A DNA stretch of 64,000 bases from Methanospirillum hungatei JF-1 (GCF_000013445.1 NC_007796.1:124001-188000), one strand, 5' to 3'; counted from the first letter of the stretch, positions 45,489 to 55,532 are shown. The notes: generated by a model not told the origin, from the sequence alone. Numbers and translations: made by a program.

Positions 45489-45508
45489 AGTAATACTACT
45501 CACCACAA

Positions 45509-45524
45509 GGTTATATAATTAACG
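45509..45524 (-). promoter_or_regulatory. TATA promoter of the candidate RNA (shared 16-mer)
   Basis: Minus-strand CGTTAATTATATAACC, identical over 16 bases to the promoter of the mevalonate regulator at 48950-48965. The TATA core TTATATAA is placed about 25 bases before the GC-rich RNA block. Confidence 0.55.
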
Positions 45525-45618
45525 TAAGTTCCATCGACATATCACGAACGTGCCTATATGTGGGAGGTATGGACAATACTGAAAAAAGAGAAAAAAAGGT
45601 AATACGGGGGTTAAATGA

Positions 45619-46008
45619 TTAAGCCGGGACAAATTTCGTCCCATAGAAGATTGCGCCGCTGGATCCGTCTTCTCCCAGTTTTCTGAAGACCCGTCTGACT
45701 GGCATACCAATATACACCTGGTCGATATCACAGACAAGGTGAGAGGTAAGCCGGGTTCCTTCATCCAGCTCGATGATGGCAAGCACATACGGAGTCAGGA
45801 GTTTGAAATTACCTGATGAACTCCGGATGATAGAGTATGTGACTACCTTTCCGGTTCCTTTAAACTGGTGGTCTACGATCTTACCTTCACGTCTGCAATC
45901 CGGACAAAATCCCCGGGGCGGGTAGAAATATTTTCCACAGGTCGTACATCGGGTTCCAATTAGATTATACCGGTTCTGCTGTTTTCTCCAGAATCGTGCG
46001 ACTGACAT
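45619..46008 (-). CDS. DUF35 OB-fold/zinc-ribbon partner of thiolase-HMG-CoA synthase
   Basis: A 129-residue protein with an N-terminal rubredoxin-like zinc ribbon (CTTCGKYFYPPRGFCPDC) and a C-terminal OB fold (VTYSIIRSSSGNF, ELDEGTRLTSHLV). In archaea it bridges acetoacetyl-CoA thiolase and HMG-CoA synthase in a channelling complex (established for a methanogen complex). The frame is open to 46056, but start 46008 (MSVARFWRKQ) has a GGAGGG ribosome site inside the thiolase end and fits the family. Confidence 0.93.
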   Translation of the reverse strand: MSVARFWRKQQNRYNLIGTRCTTCGKYFYPPRGFCPDCRREGKIVDHQFKGTGKVVTYSIIRSSSGNFKLLTPYVLAIIELDEGTRLTSHLVCDIDQVYIGMPVRRVFRKLGEDGSSGAIFYGTKFVPA

Positions 46009-46009
46009 C

Positions 46010-47173
46010 TTATACCCTCCCAAAGATATGACAGACAACGGTGGCTCCGGTACCACCCACGTTATGGGTCATTCCGATTTCAGTATCGATCTGTCTTCCC
46101 TTTGCATCGCCACGAAGTTGTTTGACCGTCTCATAAACCTGTTTAACGCCGGTTGCTCCGACCGGGTGACCACATGCCTTCAGACCGCCACTTGGGTTGA
46201 TCGGTATCTTTCCACCAATTGCAGTCTGTCCCTCTTCGGTCAGTTTGCCTGCTTCACCTTTCTTACAGAATCCAAGATCCTCAATTGCACAGATCTCAGC
46301 AATGGTGAAACAGTCATGTACTTCAACAAATCCGATATCTTTCCGTTCAACTCCGGCCATCTGAAATGCCCGGTTACCAGCAGCAACGGTTGCATCGAGG
46401 GTACAGATATCTTTCCGGTCATGCAGGGCGATGGTACTTGATGCCTGTCCAGCTCCAAGGACCTTGATCGGAGTGTCGGTAAATTCCCGTGCCCGTTCCA
46501 GGGGAGCAAGGATGACTGCTGCAGCTCCGTCGGTCACCGGTGAACAATCAAAGAGCCGGAGCGGATCTGCGACAAGTGTTGAATTGATAACGGTATCAAG
46601 GGTGATCGGTTTTCTGAACTGGGCATTTGGATTCTTTGCACCGTTATCATGGTTTTTAACGGCGACCTGGGCGAGTTGCTCTCTTGTCAGGCCGTACCGG
46701 TGCATATACTCCGTTGCAATCATTGCATACAGGCCGGGGAATGTAATACCTGCTATTCCTTCCCATTCCCGGTCTGCTGCTGCGGCAAGAACATCAGTCG
46801 TAACTTCGGTTCCTACGTCAGTCATCTTCTCAACACCGGCCGCGACCACGATATCTGACATACCTGATGCAACGGCGGTGTATGCCTGTCTGAATGAGAG
46901 ACCTCCTGATGCACAGGCTGCCTCAACACGGGTTGCCGGGATATTATCTGTTGCGAGACCTGCATAATCTGCAATCAAAGCCCCGATATGTTCCTGCTCA
47001 ACAAACCTGCCGGCACTCATGTTTCCGACAAATATTTCGTCTATCTGTTCACCGGAGAGGTTTGCATCCTCAAGGGCAAGAGCTCCTGCCTCGACAAAGA
47101 GGTTACGGAATGACGATTCCCACTTCTCTCCAAACTTTGTACAGCCTACGCCGATTACTGCAACTTCTCTCAT
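46010..47173 (-). CDS. Acetyl-CoA C-acetyltransferase (archaeal thiolase)
   Basis: Condenses two acetyl-CoA to acetoacetyl-CoA, the first step of the mevalonate route to archaeal lipids. The 387-residue protein shows the nucleophile Cys in [14 protein letters not shown], the [19 protein letters not shown] motif seen as [17 protein letters not shown], and the C-terminal [14 protein letters not shown]. It overlaps the HMG-CoA synthase gene by four bases and is followed by the DUF35 gene. Confidence 0.95.
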   Translation of the reverse strand: MREVAVIGVGCTKFGEKWESSFRNLFVEAGALALEDANLSGEQIDEIFVGNMSAGRFVEQEHIGALIADYAGLATDNIPATRVEAACASGGLSFRQAYTAVASGMSDIVVAAGVEKMTDVGTEVTTDVLAAAADREWEGIAGITFPGLYAMIATEYMHRYGLTREQLAQVAVKNHDNGAKNPNAQFRKPITLDTVINSTLVADPLRLFDCSPVTDGAAAVILAPLERAREFTDTPIKVLGAGQASSTIALHDRKDICTLDATVAAGNRAFQMAGVERKDIGFVEVHDCFTIAEICAIEDLGFCKKGEAGKLTEEGQTAIGGKIPINPSGGLKACGHPVGATGVKQVYETVKQLRGDAKGRQIDTEIGMTHNVGGTGATVVCHIFGRV

Positions 47174-48222
47174 TCCATCATCACCACTTTGCCTTTGTGT
47201 TTTGCATAGACTGCATAGTCTACGATCTTCTTGTCTGCGAGGAGAGCAGAGACCGATGGTGCAGCATCACGGTTAAAGAGGTCAGAATTGATAACATCAG
47301 TGACGGTGATGTCAAACGAGTCACTCCCGGAGCCAGACCCGTATGAAGTCATGAAGATCCGGTCTCCTGGTTTTGCGATATCCAGAACCGATGAAAGACC
47401 GACCATGGAGGCACCGGAGTAGGTATTTCCAAGATAGGTGACCGCAAGACCAGGTTTTATCTGCTCCATGGTAAATCCGAGCATTGATGCTGCCTGGACC
47501 GGGAATTTACCGTTTGGCTGGTGGAAAACTGCATAGGTATAGTCAGATGGCTTTGTTCCCATCTTTTCAAGCATCATCTTTGAAGCACCAATGACATGCT
47601 TAAAGTATGCAGGCTCTCCGGTAAACCGTCCTCCATGACGTGGATAAGGCTTGTTTTCACGTCTCCAGAAGTCAGGGGTGTCGGTGGTAAATGAACAGGT
47701 ATGATTGATTTCGGCGATGGGATCGTCGTTTCCGATGATCATCGCTGCTCCACCGGCTGCAGCGGTATATTCGAGTGCATCTCCCGGTTCTCCCTGGGCA
47801 ACATCTGCACCGACTGCAACAGAATAAGTAACCATGCCGGATTTCACGAGACCCATCGAGGTCTGAATTGCGGCTGTTCCTGCCTTACAGGCAAATTCGT
47901 AATCTGCAGCGGTCATGACGGGGGTTGCCCCGATTGCTTCTCCGACGGTAACAGCCGTAGGTTTCACCGCGTAAGGATGCGACTCTGATCCAACATATAC
48001 CGCTCCAATGTCTGCAGGGTTGATTACTCTCCGCGCCATTGCTGCACGGGCAGCTTCAACGGAGATGGTGATCGTGTCTTCATCCATATCTGGCAGTGCC
48101 TTTTCAAAGACACCAAGGCCACGGGAGATTTCAGTGCCATTTGCACCCCATACCCGGGCAATCTCTTCTACTTTGATACGGTACCGTGGGATATATGCAC
48201 CGTACGAGATGATTCCTACCAT
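47170..48222 (-). CDS. Hydroxymethylglutaryl-CoA synthase
   Basis: Condenses acetoacetyl-CoA with acetyl-CoA to HMG-CoA for isoprenoid lipids. The 350-residue protein starts [16 protein letters not shown]. Conserved regions are the nucleophile Cys in [13 protein letters not shown], the His in [12 protein letters not shown] and [16 protein letters not shown]. The frame opens earlier at 48273, but 48222 has a GAGGGAAG ribosome site and matches the family. It overlaps the end of the HTH regulator by seven bases. Confidence 0.96.
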   Translation of the reverse strand: MVGIISYGAYIPRYRIKVEEIARVWGANGTEISRGLGVFEKALPDMDEDTITISVEAARAAMARRVINPADIGAVYVGSESHPYAVKPTAVTVGEAIGATPVMTAADYEFACKAGTAAIQTSMGLVKSGMVTYSVAVGADVAQGEPGDALEYTAAAGGAAMIIGNDDPIAEINHTCSFTTDTPDFWRRENKPYPRHGGRFTGEPAYFKHVIGASKMMLEKMGTKPSDYTYAVFHQPNGKFPVQAASMLGFTMEQIKPGLAVTYLGNTYSGASMVGLSSVLDIAKPGDRIFMTSYGSGSGSDSFDITVTDVINSDLFNRDAAPSVSALLADKKIVDYAVYAKHKGKVVMME

Positions 48223-48926
48223 TTTTCTTCCCTCAGTCTCTCCACGATATCTTCGATGCCCTGTGTGGTACACATAAGGGTGATATTATCCTTCTCGGCC
48301 ATTTTTGGCACAATCGGATGCACATCACCAAGGCTGATACCGTGAAGCACTACGCACCGGGGCTTGAAGGGAGTAACCCGGATAGCCACCATCGGTGACT
48401 TTCCATTAGAAACTCCGGTAAAAATGAGCGCCCGCTCAGTACTCCAGCCGTATATCCGGTTAAATTCGCTTGCGGTCAGGTTCATTATCGCCCGGAGACT
48501 GTCAATTACCGTGTATCCATAAATGCTCAGATGCACCGGACCGGTAATGATATCAGCACCAATGACACTGGCGAATGTTGACAGATTAATGGGACTTTTA
48601 TAATCATGGAGATCATAAATTACACCGTCCCCCATCTCTGCAAAGAGGAGGGATGCATATTTATGGATATACTTCCCGCCCTTTCCTTCATCAATGGCTA
48701 GAATACTGTCAACAATTCGTCCGATAATGGCAGTGCCCGGACTTTTTCTCCTTCCGCTTTCATAGTCACTAATGACTGATGGCGATACACCAAGGTACTC
48801 GGAGAGTTGTCCCTGAGATATGTCAAAACTCAGTCGCCATTTCTTCAGGGTTTTTCCCGGAGAATCAGAGAGTGTTATCTCCCCCGCCATCTTCTCCGCG
48901 AGTCGATGACGAAGTCCCGATTCCAT
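48216..48926 (-). CDS. HTH transcriptional regulator of the mevalonate operon (COG1709-like)
   Basis: A 236-residue protein with an XRE-type helix-turn-helix at about residues 30-65 ([30 protein letters not shown]) and a C-terminal domain of the archaeal COG1709 type ([32 protein letters not shown]). It is upstream of, and overlapping, the HMG-CoA synthase gene in the same direction, so it may regulate isoprenoid synthesis. The ligand is unknown. The TATA box lies so close (about 30 bases) that the mRNA is probably nearly leaderless. Confidence 0.9.
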   Translation of the reverse strand: MESGLRHRLAEKMAGEITLSDSPGKTLKKWRLSFDISQGQLSEYLGVSPSVISDYESGRRKSPGTAIIGRIVDSILAIDEGKGGKYIHKYASLLFAEMGDGVIYDLHDYKSPINLSTFASVIGADIITGPVHLSIYGYTVIDSLRAIMNLTASEFNRIYGWSTERALIFTGVSNGKSPMVAIRVTPFKPRCVVLHGISLGDVHPIVPKMAEKDNITLMCTTQGIEDIVERLREEKW

Positions 48927-48949
48927 GCCAGTACACTATGATGGAGAGT

Positions 48950-48965
48950 GGTTATATAATTAACG
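48950..48965 (-). promoter_or_regulatory. TATA promoter of the mevalonate operon regulator (shared 16-mer)
   Basis: Minus-strand CGTTAATTATATAACC, 24-39 bases before the regulator start. It is identical to the block at 45509-45524 before the candidate RNA. Confidence 0.6.
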
Positions 48966-49002
48966 AAGATCAGTTCGACAAAGAGCGATAATAGATGAAT
49001 TA

Positions 49003-49317
49003 TTAGGTTTCCTCATATGCTCTCTTTCTCTTCATTAAATTCTCTTTCTGCTTCTCAAGCATCTTCGCTGCCTCCTCTTCAGAAACATCAGGATCGCGGA
49101 ATCTGAAGTATTTTTCACAGGGCATCTCATTACAAAATCCGCAATGTGCGAACTTTTTTTCATTTGCACAACATTCATGAACCGGGCAGACATCAGTGTC
49201 TGCAAATTCTGTCCAGAAGACGCTCCCGTCTGACTCATCACATCCCGGACAGTCTCTCTCAAAATGATCACACTCATCACAGTACATCCCACAGACAGTA
49301 GGTATCTCCCTGGTCAT
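49003..49317 (-). CDS. DUF3795 Cys-rich protein
   Basis: A 104-residue protein with eleven Cys in the first 68 residues (CGMYCDECDHFERDCPGC, CPVHECCANEKK, CGFCNEMPCEKY), the DUF3795 pattern that probably binds metal. Its C-terminus is charged and helical. It is present in many methanogens and anaerobes; function unknown. Confidence 0.85.
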   Translation of the reverse strand: MTREIPTVCGMYCDECDHFERDCPGCDESDGSVFWTEFADTDVCPVHECCANEKKFAHCGFCNEMPCEKYFRFRDPDVSEEEAAKMLEKQKENLMKRKRAYEET

Positions 49318-49493
49318 GTATGATGTCTCTGTTTTTCCTGGTAATGAAGAGTAGGTTCAGAATAAAAACGATTCGTATAATGATTTATTTCGACAAATGC
49401 ATGAAATGATTCCAAACCAGGGACCTGAAAAAATTTATTTTTTGGTACATCTATATACGATTTTGTCTGGTATCCAGACAAGAGGAGATGTAC

Positions 49494-49964
49494 ATGGCAA
49501 TCATCAAACGTGATCCGTTCCACATGTTCAGGGGTGAACTGGATAATATGTTTGCCGAGATGGAAAACAGATTTCAGTCACTCCTTCCCTCTTATCCTGC
49601 ATATTCACAGAGAGGGCGTGAACTTTCTCCTGTTTTCTCCGGTGGATTCACCGTGGATGTAAAACAACAGGATGATCAGGTTATTGCAAAAGCTGATCTT
49701 CCGGGTTGTAATAAAGAGGATGTTAAAATCCGCCTGGTCAGACCAAACCTCCTTCAGATCTCCTGTCAACGGACCGATGAGAAAGAACAGGAAGATAAGG
49801 ACTTTTTTATTCGGGAGCGGTTCTATGGTTCGGTCAGCCGGAGTGTTCCCCTCCCTGTTGAGGTTTTAGAAGAAGGAGCACAGGCCAAGTTTGAAAACGG
49901 GGTATTAGAGGTTATTTTCAAACGGGCAGAGAAAGAGAGTGGCGGGGATATCCCGATTCAATAA
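49494..49964 (+). CDS. Hsp20/alpha-crystallin small heat-shock protein
   Basis: ATP-independent holdase of 156 residues. The alpha-crystallin domain (about 50-145) includes VDVKQQDDQVIAKADLPGC and the C-terminal AKFENGVLEVIFKRAE. A tail IPIQ resembles the usual I-x-I motif. A frame start at 49488 exists, but the gaggag ribosome site at 49482-49487 is correctly spaced for the second ATG at 49494. Probably under its own TATA promoter (ctatatacg about 40 bases upstream). Confidence 0.95.
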   Translation: MAIIKRDPFHMFRGELDNMFAEMENRFQSLLPSYPAYSQRGRELSPVFSGGFTVDVKQQDDQVIAKADLPGCNKEDVKIRLVRPNLLQISCQRTDEKEQEDKDFFIRERFYGSVSRSVPLPVEVLEEGAQAKFENGVLEVIFKRAEKESGGDIPIQ

Positions 49965-49970
49965 TTTTTT

Positions 49971-50690
49971 TCACGGATGGATATAAGTAAACCCGGTTAC
50001 CGGCTGGATTGATATTGTCACGTTCTCAATTGTATAATTCAGGGCATGCCCGCCGGATGTGTTATCAGCGGATATAAAGTGTTGATGGAAACCGGCCACA
50101 TTTACACCTGCCATCCAGTCCGGGAACCAGAACCCGGTCAATGTCCCGATAACCGGGCCAAGGTCAAAGACTGATTGATTTTGAATTACTTCTGATAATG
50201 GCGGGTAAGGAGGACTCTGTGAGGGAACACTGCGTGCCTGCATATCTGCAAAATCTCCGGTAACTTTCACGGCATAGATAGTATCATCATCAGGGAATAA
50301 GTCGGTGATGACTGTATAGACCTCTGCTTTATCCAGGGTTTCATTCACCTGGTGAGTGATGGTTGGGTTGAAGTGGATGATGTTTGCAAAACAGACTTTT
50401 GTGTCATCTGATGGCTCATATACTACTCCGTCGTGGGTTATCTGCCAAACCGTCCCGTCAAGCATGAGTAGTTCTCCATCCATGTGTTCATACCCTCCGA
50501 TCCCGAATGTTCCGTTATTTTTAAGGTCACCAACCGTTACGACTCCGTCATACTGACCGTCAGCTAGGAGTGAGTACGCTGATACATGGAAGAGGTTCGA
50601 GGATGGAGTATCATTAATTACTGCTGATCCAGGGACCATGAAAAAGAGAGCTATACAAAGTATGACTGCTACCTGATGGGGATGTACCAT
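49971..50690 (-). CDS. Secreted acetolactate decarboxylase
   Basis: Decarboxylates alpha-acetolactate to acetoin. The 239-residue protein has a signal peptide (1-24, VAVILCIALFFMVPGSA) and the family signatures FGIGGYEHMDGELLML, GTLTGFWFPDWMAGVNVAGFHQHFIS and TSGGHALNY. The metal-binding His residues in GFHQHF and GGH are intact. Export is unusual for a methanogen and its role is unclear. It is convergent with the Hsp20 gene. Confidence 0.92.
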   Translation of the reverse strand: MVHPHQVAVILCIALFFMVPGSAVINDTPSSNLFHVSAYSLLADGQYDGVVTVGDLKNNGTFGIGGYEHMDGELLMLDGTVWQITHDGVVYEPSDDTKVCFANIIHFNPTITHQVNETLDKAEVYTVITDLFPDDDTIYAVKVTGDFADMQARSVPSQSPPYPPLSEVIQNQSVFDLGPVIGTLTGFWFPDWMAGVNVAGFHQHFISADNTSGGHALNYTIENVTISIQPVTGFTYIHP

Positions 50691-50983
50691 ACTAAGTACC
50701 TTATCACTCGGGATACTTCTCTTTTTTTAACACTTATTCCGATGATGTATCTATAAATGTAACACCCGGAGCAGTCACCTCATGTGCAAAAATGTCAATC
50801 CTGGTAATATCCAGGCCAGACTCCAATGTCTGGGATATTGAAAAATGACACCTTTTTTATTTCAATACTACCGATGAACCCCTTATGGTAAAAATGTCGA
50901 TGAGGACCAGAATGAGAAGATTAGAGGCTCAATTCTTAAATAGTATCCCTCTGATCACTCAACTTACTTTTTTTATGCTTCAC

Positions 50984-51520
50984 CTACATTCGTTCCAGAA
51001 GAGGATGTGCGTTGTTTATGACATGATCCCCGGTAATGGTTGTCGTATCGGCAAGGATAACTACTCCTGACTGCAGGTCAGAGTTTAAAGCAATAGCTGC
51101 CTGGTGTGCGTTGGTTTCTCCTGATTTAGAGAGGATGATGGTCCCGTCACGGTTATAGAGAATATCCCAGAATAATCCTTGTTTCATAAGTGGCGGTCCT
51201 TCTGTAATGATTGCATACGGTTTGTAAGTCATCACAATTGCGTCAGATAACGATGTGTCAATAAAGCCAAGTTCAGCAGCGAGAAGTATCGCCATATCAT
51301 CTGCGTTTGAATGGAATCCGCCGGTTGCAGTCCAGAAGTCATTGAACCTGATGAGAATTGCTTCATCGGTTGGATACTCATAACCCGGTCATTACCTTAG
51401 AAATCGACCCAATATCAAAAATTTTTCCATTACCGGGGATGTTTCCCGCCCTCGTCCGTAGGTTTCCATATGTATATGTGGTATACTCCCTTTTTTGCTC
51501 AGTACCAGTTTTGTCACCAG
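50984..51520 (-). pseudogene. Broken class C beta-lactamase-related serine hydrolase gene
   Basis: From about 51520 a frame encodes YTYGNLRTRAGNIPGNGKIF followed by DIGSISKVMTG, with the serine hydrolase SxxK motif. It then meets stops. A shifted frame resumes immediately with GYEYPTDEAILIRFNDFW and ATGGFHSNADDMAILLAAE, which lies far downstream in intact homologues. About 130-150 residues, including the Tyr-x-Asn motif, are missing between them. The C-terminal part (MAILLAAELGF to the stop at 50984) is intact in frame. No start codon fits the 5' end. Confidence 0.8.
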
Positions 51521-51627
51521 GTATATGAATCTTAAATAGCAGGGTGAAAGTGAAAAGTGAATTTTTTATTGAAAATATGCGTATTTATGTGTATAATGGG
51601 CATTATTTTCAAAAATCTCTGCACCTG

Positions 51628-51966
51628 TTACGTGAAGACAATCCGGTGGATAATGACGATACCAATTAGCCAGACAAGATATGCTCCAGCAATTCCCATA
51701 AAAAAAGAAACGTGTTCCAAGAGGATATAGAGGGAGAGGATAAATACAAGGGTTGGAATTGCAAAATAGAATGATCCCAGGGTTAATTCTCTGGTTACGT
51801 CCTGACCAGATTCAAAGGTGGTAAAGAGAAATGCGATGGTGGTAGTAATTGGTGCTGCAGCAAGTATCCCCCCATATTTTGGGTCCATATGCTGGACTAT
51901 CAGAGTCACTCCGACTATGATGAACCCGGCGGTTAGGAATTTGATGATGGTATACAGATAATCCAT
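51628..51966 (-). CDS. Small DUF3147-type membrane protein
   Basis: A 112-residue integral membrane protein with four hydrophobic segments (about 4-24, 28-50, 62-80, 86-108). The signature QHMDPKYGGILAAAPITTTI matches the DUF3147 group. Start at 51966 (MDYLYTIIKF) is preferred because a TATA box (CCTTATATA) lies at 51992-52000, right before the alternative start at 51990. Function unknown. Confidence 0.8.
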   Translation of the reverse strand: MDYLYTIIKFLTAGFIIVGVTLIVQHMDPKYGGILAAAPITTTIAFLFTTFESGQDVTRELTLGSFYFAIPTLVFILSLYILLEHVSFFMGIAGAYLVWLIGIVIIHRIVFT

Positions 51967-52099
51967 GGTACTGGTACCATGTGAATACATAGTATATAAG
52001 GAGAAAAACCGGGATTGACATCACATCACCAGAACCCCACCTCATACCAATACATGCGCAAACAGATAATAATGGGAAAAAACGTACCTGATCCGGTTC

Positions 52100-52855
52100 A
52101 TGGATGAACTTTTTGTCTTCGGAGCGGCATTTTTAGCCGGACTGATCAATGCACTCGCAGGGGGAGGCACTCTCGTGAGTTTTCCGGCGTTGCTTGCTTT
52201 AGGTATTCCCCCGGTTACAGCAAACATTACCAATACCCTGTCGCTCTGCCCTGGATATTGTGGCGGGATGATTGCCCAGCGGAAAGAATTTGCCTTTCAG
52301 AAGAGCAGAATTCATCAGATCCTTCCAATCTGTATTGCAGGTGGTCTTATTGGCGGTTTTCTCCTCATCCATTCTGATGAATCATCGTTTCGGACACTCA
52401 TACCATATCTTATTCTCTTCGCTACAGTTCTGCTTGCAGTGCAGGATCGGACAAAAAATTTTTTGATACATGGTTCATATCACATAGACCACCCCCGGCT
52501 CGTGTCCGGCGGGGGATTCCTTCTCTTGTTTCTTGCGGCATTATATGGGGGGTATTTTGGTGCCGGAGTAAGTGTTATCATCATTGCCGTCCTGGGTCTC
52601 CTTTATGACGACTCGCTTGTCAGTCTGAATATTCTCAAACTTATCATTTCATTCAGTGTGAACCTGGTGGCTTCACTCTACTTCATCTTCACCGGCAGTA
52701 TTTTGTGGGCACTTGTGGTTATCATGAGTATTGGGTCAGTTTTCGGCGGTCTAGTCGGAGGCACGTTTGTTGAAATGGTTCATCCTGAAATTTTCAGATG
52801 GATAATTGTCGGTCTAGGCCTGTGTATTTCTCTTTGGTATTTTATATGTGGGTAA
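52100..52855 (+). CDS. TauE/SafE-type membrane transporter
   Basis: A 251-residue polytopic membrane protein with about eight transmembrane segments in two similar halves. Typical TauE motifs are FLAGLINALAGGGTLVSFPALLALG at the N-terminus and ALYGGYFGAGVSVIIIAVLG in the second half. The family exports organosulfonates or related anions; the substrate here is not known. Confidence 0.93.
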   Translation: MDELFVFGAAFLAGLINALAGGGTLVSFPALLALGIPPVTANITNTLSLCPGYCGGMIAQRKEFAFQKSRIHQILPICIAGGLIGGFLLIHSDESSFRTLIPYLILFATVLLAVQDRTKNFLIHGSYHIDHPRLVSGGGFLLLFLAALYGGYFGAGVSVIIIAVLGLLYDDSLVSLNILKLIISFSVNLVASLYFIFTGSILWALVVIMSIGSVFGGLVGGTFVEMVHPEIFRWIIVGLGLCISLWYFICG

Positions 52856-52937
52856 ATTTCTACTCAATCATGCCTGACTCTCATCATCAGAGGATATATC
52901 TATAGCTCTGCACCAGACTGTATATAGAAGGGATCAG

Positions 52938-53324
52938 ATGACTGATGCATTGAAAATCCTCGTTGTTGATGATCATCCTGACATTTGTCTGGCAGTACAG
53001 GCAATACTGGAGGAAGAATCCTGGACTGTCCTTACGGCAAATGGCGGGGAGGAGTGTATAAAAATATTGGAGGATGGTTTCTCCGGATTGATTCTCCTTG
53101 ATATCATGATGCCTGACATGGACGGATGGGAAACAATACGAGAGATTGAGTCACGTGACTTGTACCATAAGATCATCATCTGTATGCTTACTGCTAAGGA
53201 TAACCCGGATGAAGGAATGATTGGCATTGAAAAGTATGTGTCTGATTACATTACCAAGCCAATTGTCCCCGAACTTCTGGTAGAACTTGTTGCGATGTGG
53301 ATGCAAAATATTCCTGAAACCTGA
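52938..53324 (+). CDS. Single-domain response regulator
   Basis: A 128-residue receiver with ILVVDDHPD, phosphoacceptor Asp in LILLDIMMPDMDGWE, CMLTAK and a switch Lys in YITKPI. It lies 18 bases before a histidine kinase gene, so the two are probably a cognate pair. No output domain. Confidence 0.92.
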   Translation: MTDALKILVVDDHPDICLAVQAILEEESWTVLTANGGEECIKILEDGFSGLILLDIMMPDMDGWETIREIESRDLYHKIIICMLTAKDNPDEGMIGIEKYVSDYITKPIVPELLVELVAMWMQNIPET

Positions 53325-53342
53325 AAAAGATCATTTAATTTT

Positions 53343-55532
53343 ATGATCCCCTCCCTCTTTGCGCTATCCTTCTCATCAGATCCAATCTTCCAGTCAAAAT
53401 TGCATTCATATCTGGAGCATGAAGGGATTCATGTCGATACTCTCCTCATGAGAAGCGAAGCCCTGAAAAATATTCCATTTCATCGGTATGATGTGCTCAT
53501 CGTAAATACGGAGAGTAGTGACCGATGTGATGATGGGTTTGATGAAATCCGAAGAAATAATCCAGATATTATTATAATTACATTTTCATCTGATAATGTC
53601 GTGGTAGAAAAAAATCCAGGGAATTTTAAGAATTCCTGGTATTTTCATATTAAAACAGATAAAAACCAGCTTCTTTTTGAAGATCTTATTCACACCATCT
53701 ACCATGGTGTTATTCAGCGGGGATTTATGCACCTGCAGGGAGAGGTATCTGATCTATTTTCTCTCGTACAAGGCATTTCTGACCCATTTTTTATAATGGA
53801 CAATAAAAGGGAGGTTCACATCTGGAATAAAGGGATGGTGAATCTGACGGGGTATTCTGCTTTTCAGATTCTCGGCAAAGACCAAAATGTGCATTCACTT
53901 CCGTTTTTCAAAAATTATGAACCAATTCTGATAGACTTATTGGTGGATTATCATAATGCCGTCAGGAATCAGTATGAACCTCTCATCTCCATCGGAAATA
54001 TTTGGGTCATCAATGATTATTTTCCGCATCTTAACGATGGAAAGGGCGCTCATCTCCGGCTGTATGCTTCACCATTGTATGATCAGTCGGGAGGGTTGCG
54101 TGGAGCGATTATGTCTGCACAAGATATTTCATTCGTTATCGGCTTTCCTGGGTATTCGTCTGGAGCCCCTCATCACAGATCCCCGCTTCAAAAAGAGATT
54201 ACTCCCTGTAATTATTCAAATATGATTATAAATGGTTTTGTTCGGAAAAATATTGAGAAGAAGACGTTATCACCCGTATATGATCTGTCAGAGAACAATA
54301 ATGACAGAATCAATTCATTCGATGATACAGAAATATCTGATTTTATATTCTTTTTTTACCGGTTTGTGGAGACTGCACATATTCCTATCATTGGCTGGGA
54401 TGCATCATATGCAATAACGCTCTTTAATCTTGGTGCTGCCAGACTTACCGGAATTTCTTCTGATAAAGTACTCGGCCAGAAAATCTTTACGTTGTTTCCT
54501 GACAGTCAGAGAGATCGATCACTGAGCCTGATTCAGCAGGTCCATGGACCTGAACCGGCTCTTCTCAGTGCCATGATTCCCATAGTCCAGAAATCAGGAG
54601 ATATTCGGTCTGTTGTATGGAATTTTGAGCGTTTTAACGGACCAGACGGGGGGCCATTATTAATCATTGGGATTGGACAGGATATCACCGAACAAGTCTG
54701 GGCGGTCGAATATCTGAAAAAATATATTTCAGAACTGACTGAGAAGAATGATGAGTTAAACCGGGTGAAAAGCCAGCTCTCTGAAATTAATAAGCATCTG
54801 GATGATATTGTTGAAAAACGGACGAAAGAGATTGAAGATCTATTAAAACAGAAGGATGAGTTCATCACCCAGATAGGTCATGATCTGAAAACTTCCCTGA
54901 CTCCGGTAATTGCAATTCTTCCGGTATTAAGAAGAAAAGAGAGTGACCCAAAAAAGATTCAATATCTTGATATGGCGATTCGGAATGCTGCACAAATGCA
55001 TGATCTGCTGATCAGTATTCTTCAGATGGCTCGTCTGAATAAATCATATCTCCCCGGTATCGGGACCTCTCTTCCGATTCGTGAGATGATTCATGAGTTG
55101 ACTGTAAATTTCGAATATGAGATATTAAAAAAACGTCTGATCATCACGAATGATATTCCTGCGGATCTTGAAATCAGAATGAGCCCGATCGATTTTGATA
55201 CTATCTTTGGAAATCTCCTGGATAATGCGATAAAATTTTCAAATACCGGGGGGAGTATTACTTTTCAGGGAGAACGAACTGAAAAGGGAATTATTATCAC
55301 AATCAGGGACCATGGTATTGGGCTGCTTCCTGGAGAAGAAGAACACATCTTCGAAAAATTCTATAAAGCTGACAGTTCACGACATGATGGAAAATCATAC
55401 GGGCTTGGTCTTTCGATTACCCAGAAGATCGTTGAACGGAACGGAGGAATAATTCAGGTAAAAAGCGATGGACGGAATACCGGGACGACATTTACCCTGA
55501 TATTCCCTCGTTTAAAAACCCTCCACTCATAA
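53343..55532 (+). CDS. PAS-PAS sensor histidine kinase with degenerate receiver-like N-terminus
   Basis: A 729-residue cytoplasmic kinase without clear membrane segments. The N-terminal 120 residues are receiver-like (YDVLIVNTESSD), but the phosphoacceptor position is Asn. Two PAS domains follow (about 135-265 and 340-455), then a coiled-coil (about 460-505), a HisKA domain with H513 in QIGHDLKTSLTP, and a HATPase domain (NLLDNAIKFS, IRDHGIGL, GKSYGLGLSIT). The upstream single-domain regulator is its probable partner. A linker of about 75 residues between the PAS domains is low-complexity. Confidence 0.92.
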   Translation: MIPSLFALSFSSDPIFQSKLHSYLEHEGIHVDTLLMRSEALKNIPFHRYDVLIVNTESSDRCDDGFDEIRRNNPDIIIITFSSDNVVVEKNPGNFKNSWYFHIKTDKNQLLFEDLIHTIYHGVIQRGFMHLQGEVSDLFSLVQGISDPFFIMDNKREVHIWNKGMVNLTGYSAFQILGKDQNVHSLPFFKNYEPILIDLLVDYHNAVRNQYEPLISIGNIWVINDYFPHLNDGKGAHLRLYASPLYDQSGGLRGAIMSAQDISFVIGFPGYSSGAPHHRSPLQKEITPCNYSNMIINGFVRKNIEKKTLSPVYDLSENNNDRINSFDDTEISDFIFFFYRFVETAHIPIIGWDASYAITLFNLGAARLTGISSDKVLGQKIFTLFPDSQRDRSLSLIQQVHGPEPALLSAMIPIVQKSGDIRSVVWNFERFNGPDGGPLLIIGIGQDITEQVWAVEYLKKYISELTEKNDELNRVKSQLSEINKHLDDIVEKRTKEIEDLLKQKDEFITQIGHDLKTSLTPVIAILPVLRRKESDPKKIQYLDMAIRNAAQMHDLLISILQMARLNKSYLPGIGTSLPIREMIHELTVNFEYEILKKRLIITNDIPADLEIRMSPIDFDTIFGNLLDNAIKFSNTGGSITFQGERTEKGIIITIRDHGIGLLPGEEEHIFEKFYKADSSRHDGKSYGLGLSITQKIVERNGGIIQVKSDGRNTGTTFTLIFPRLKTLHS

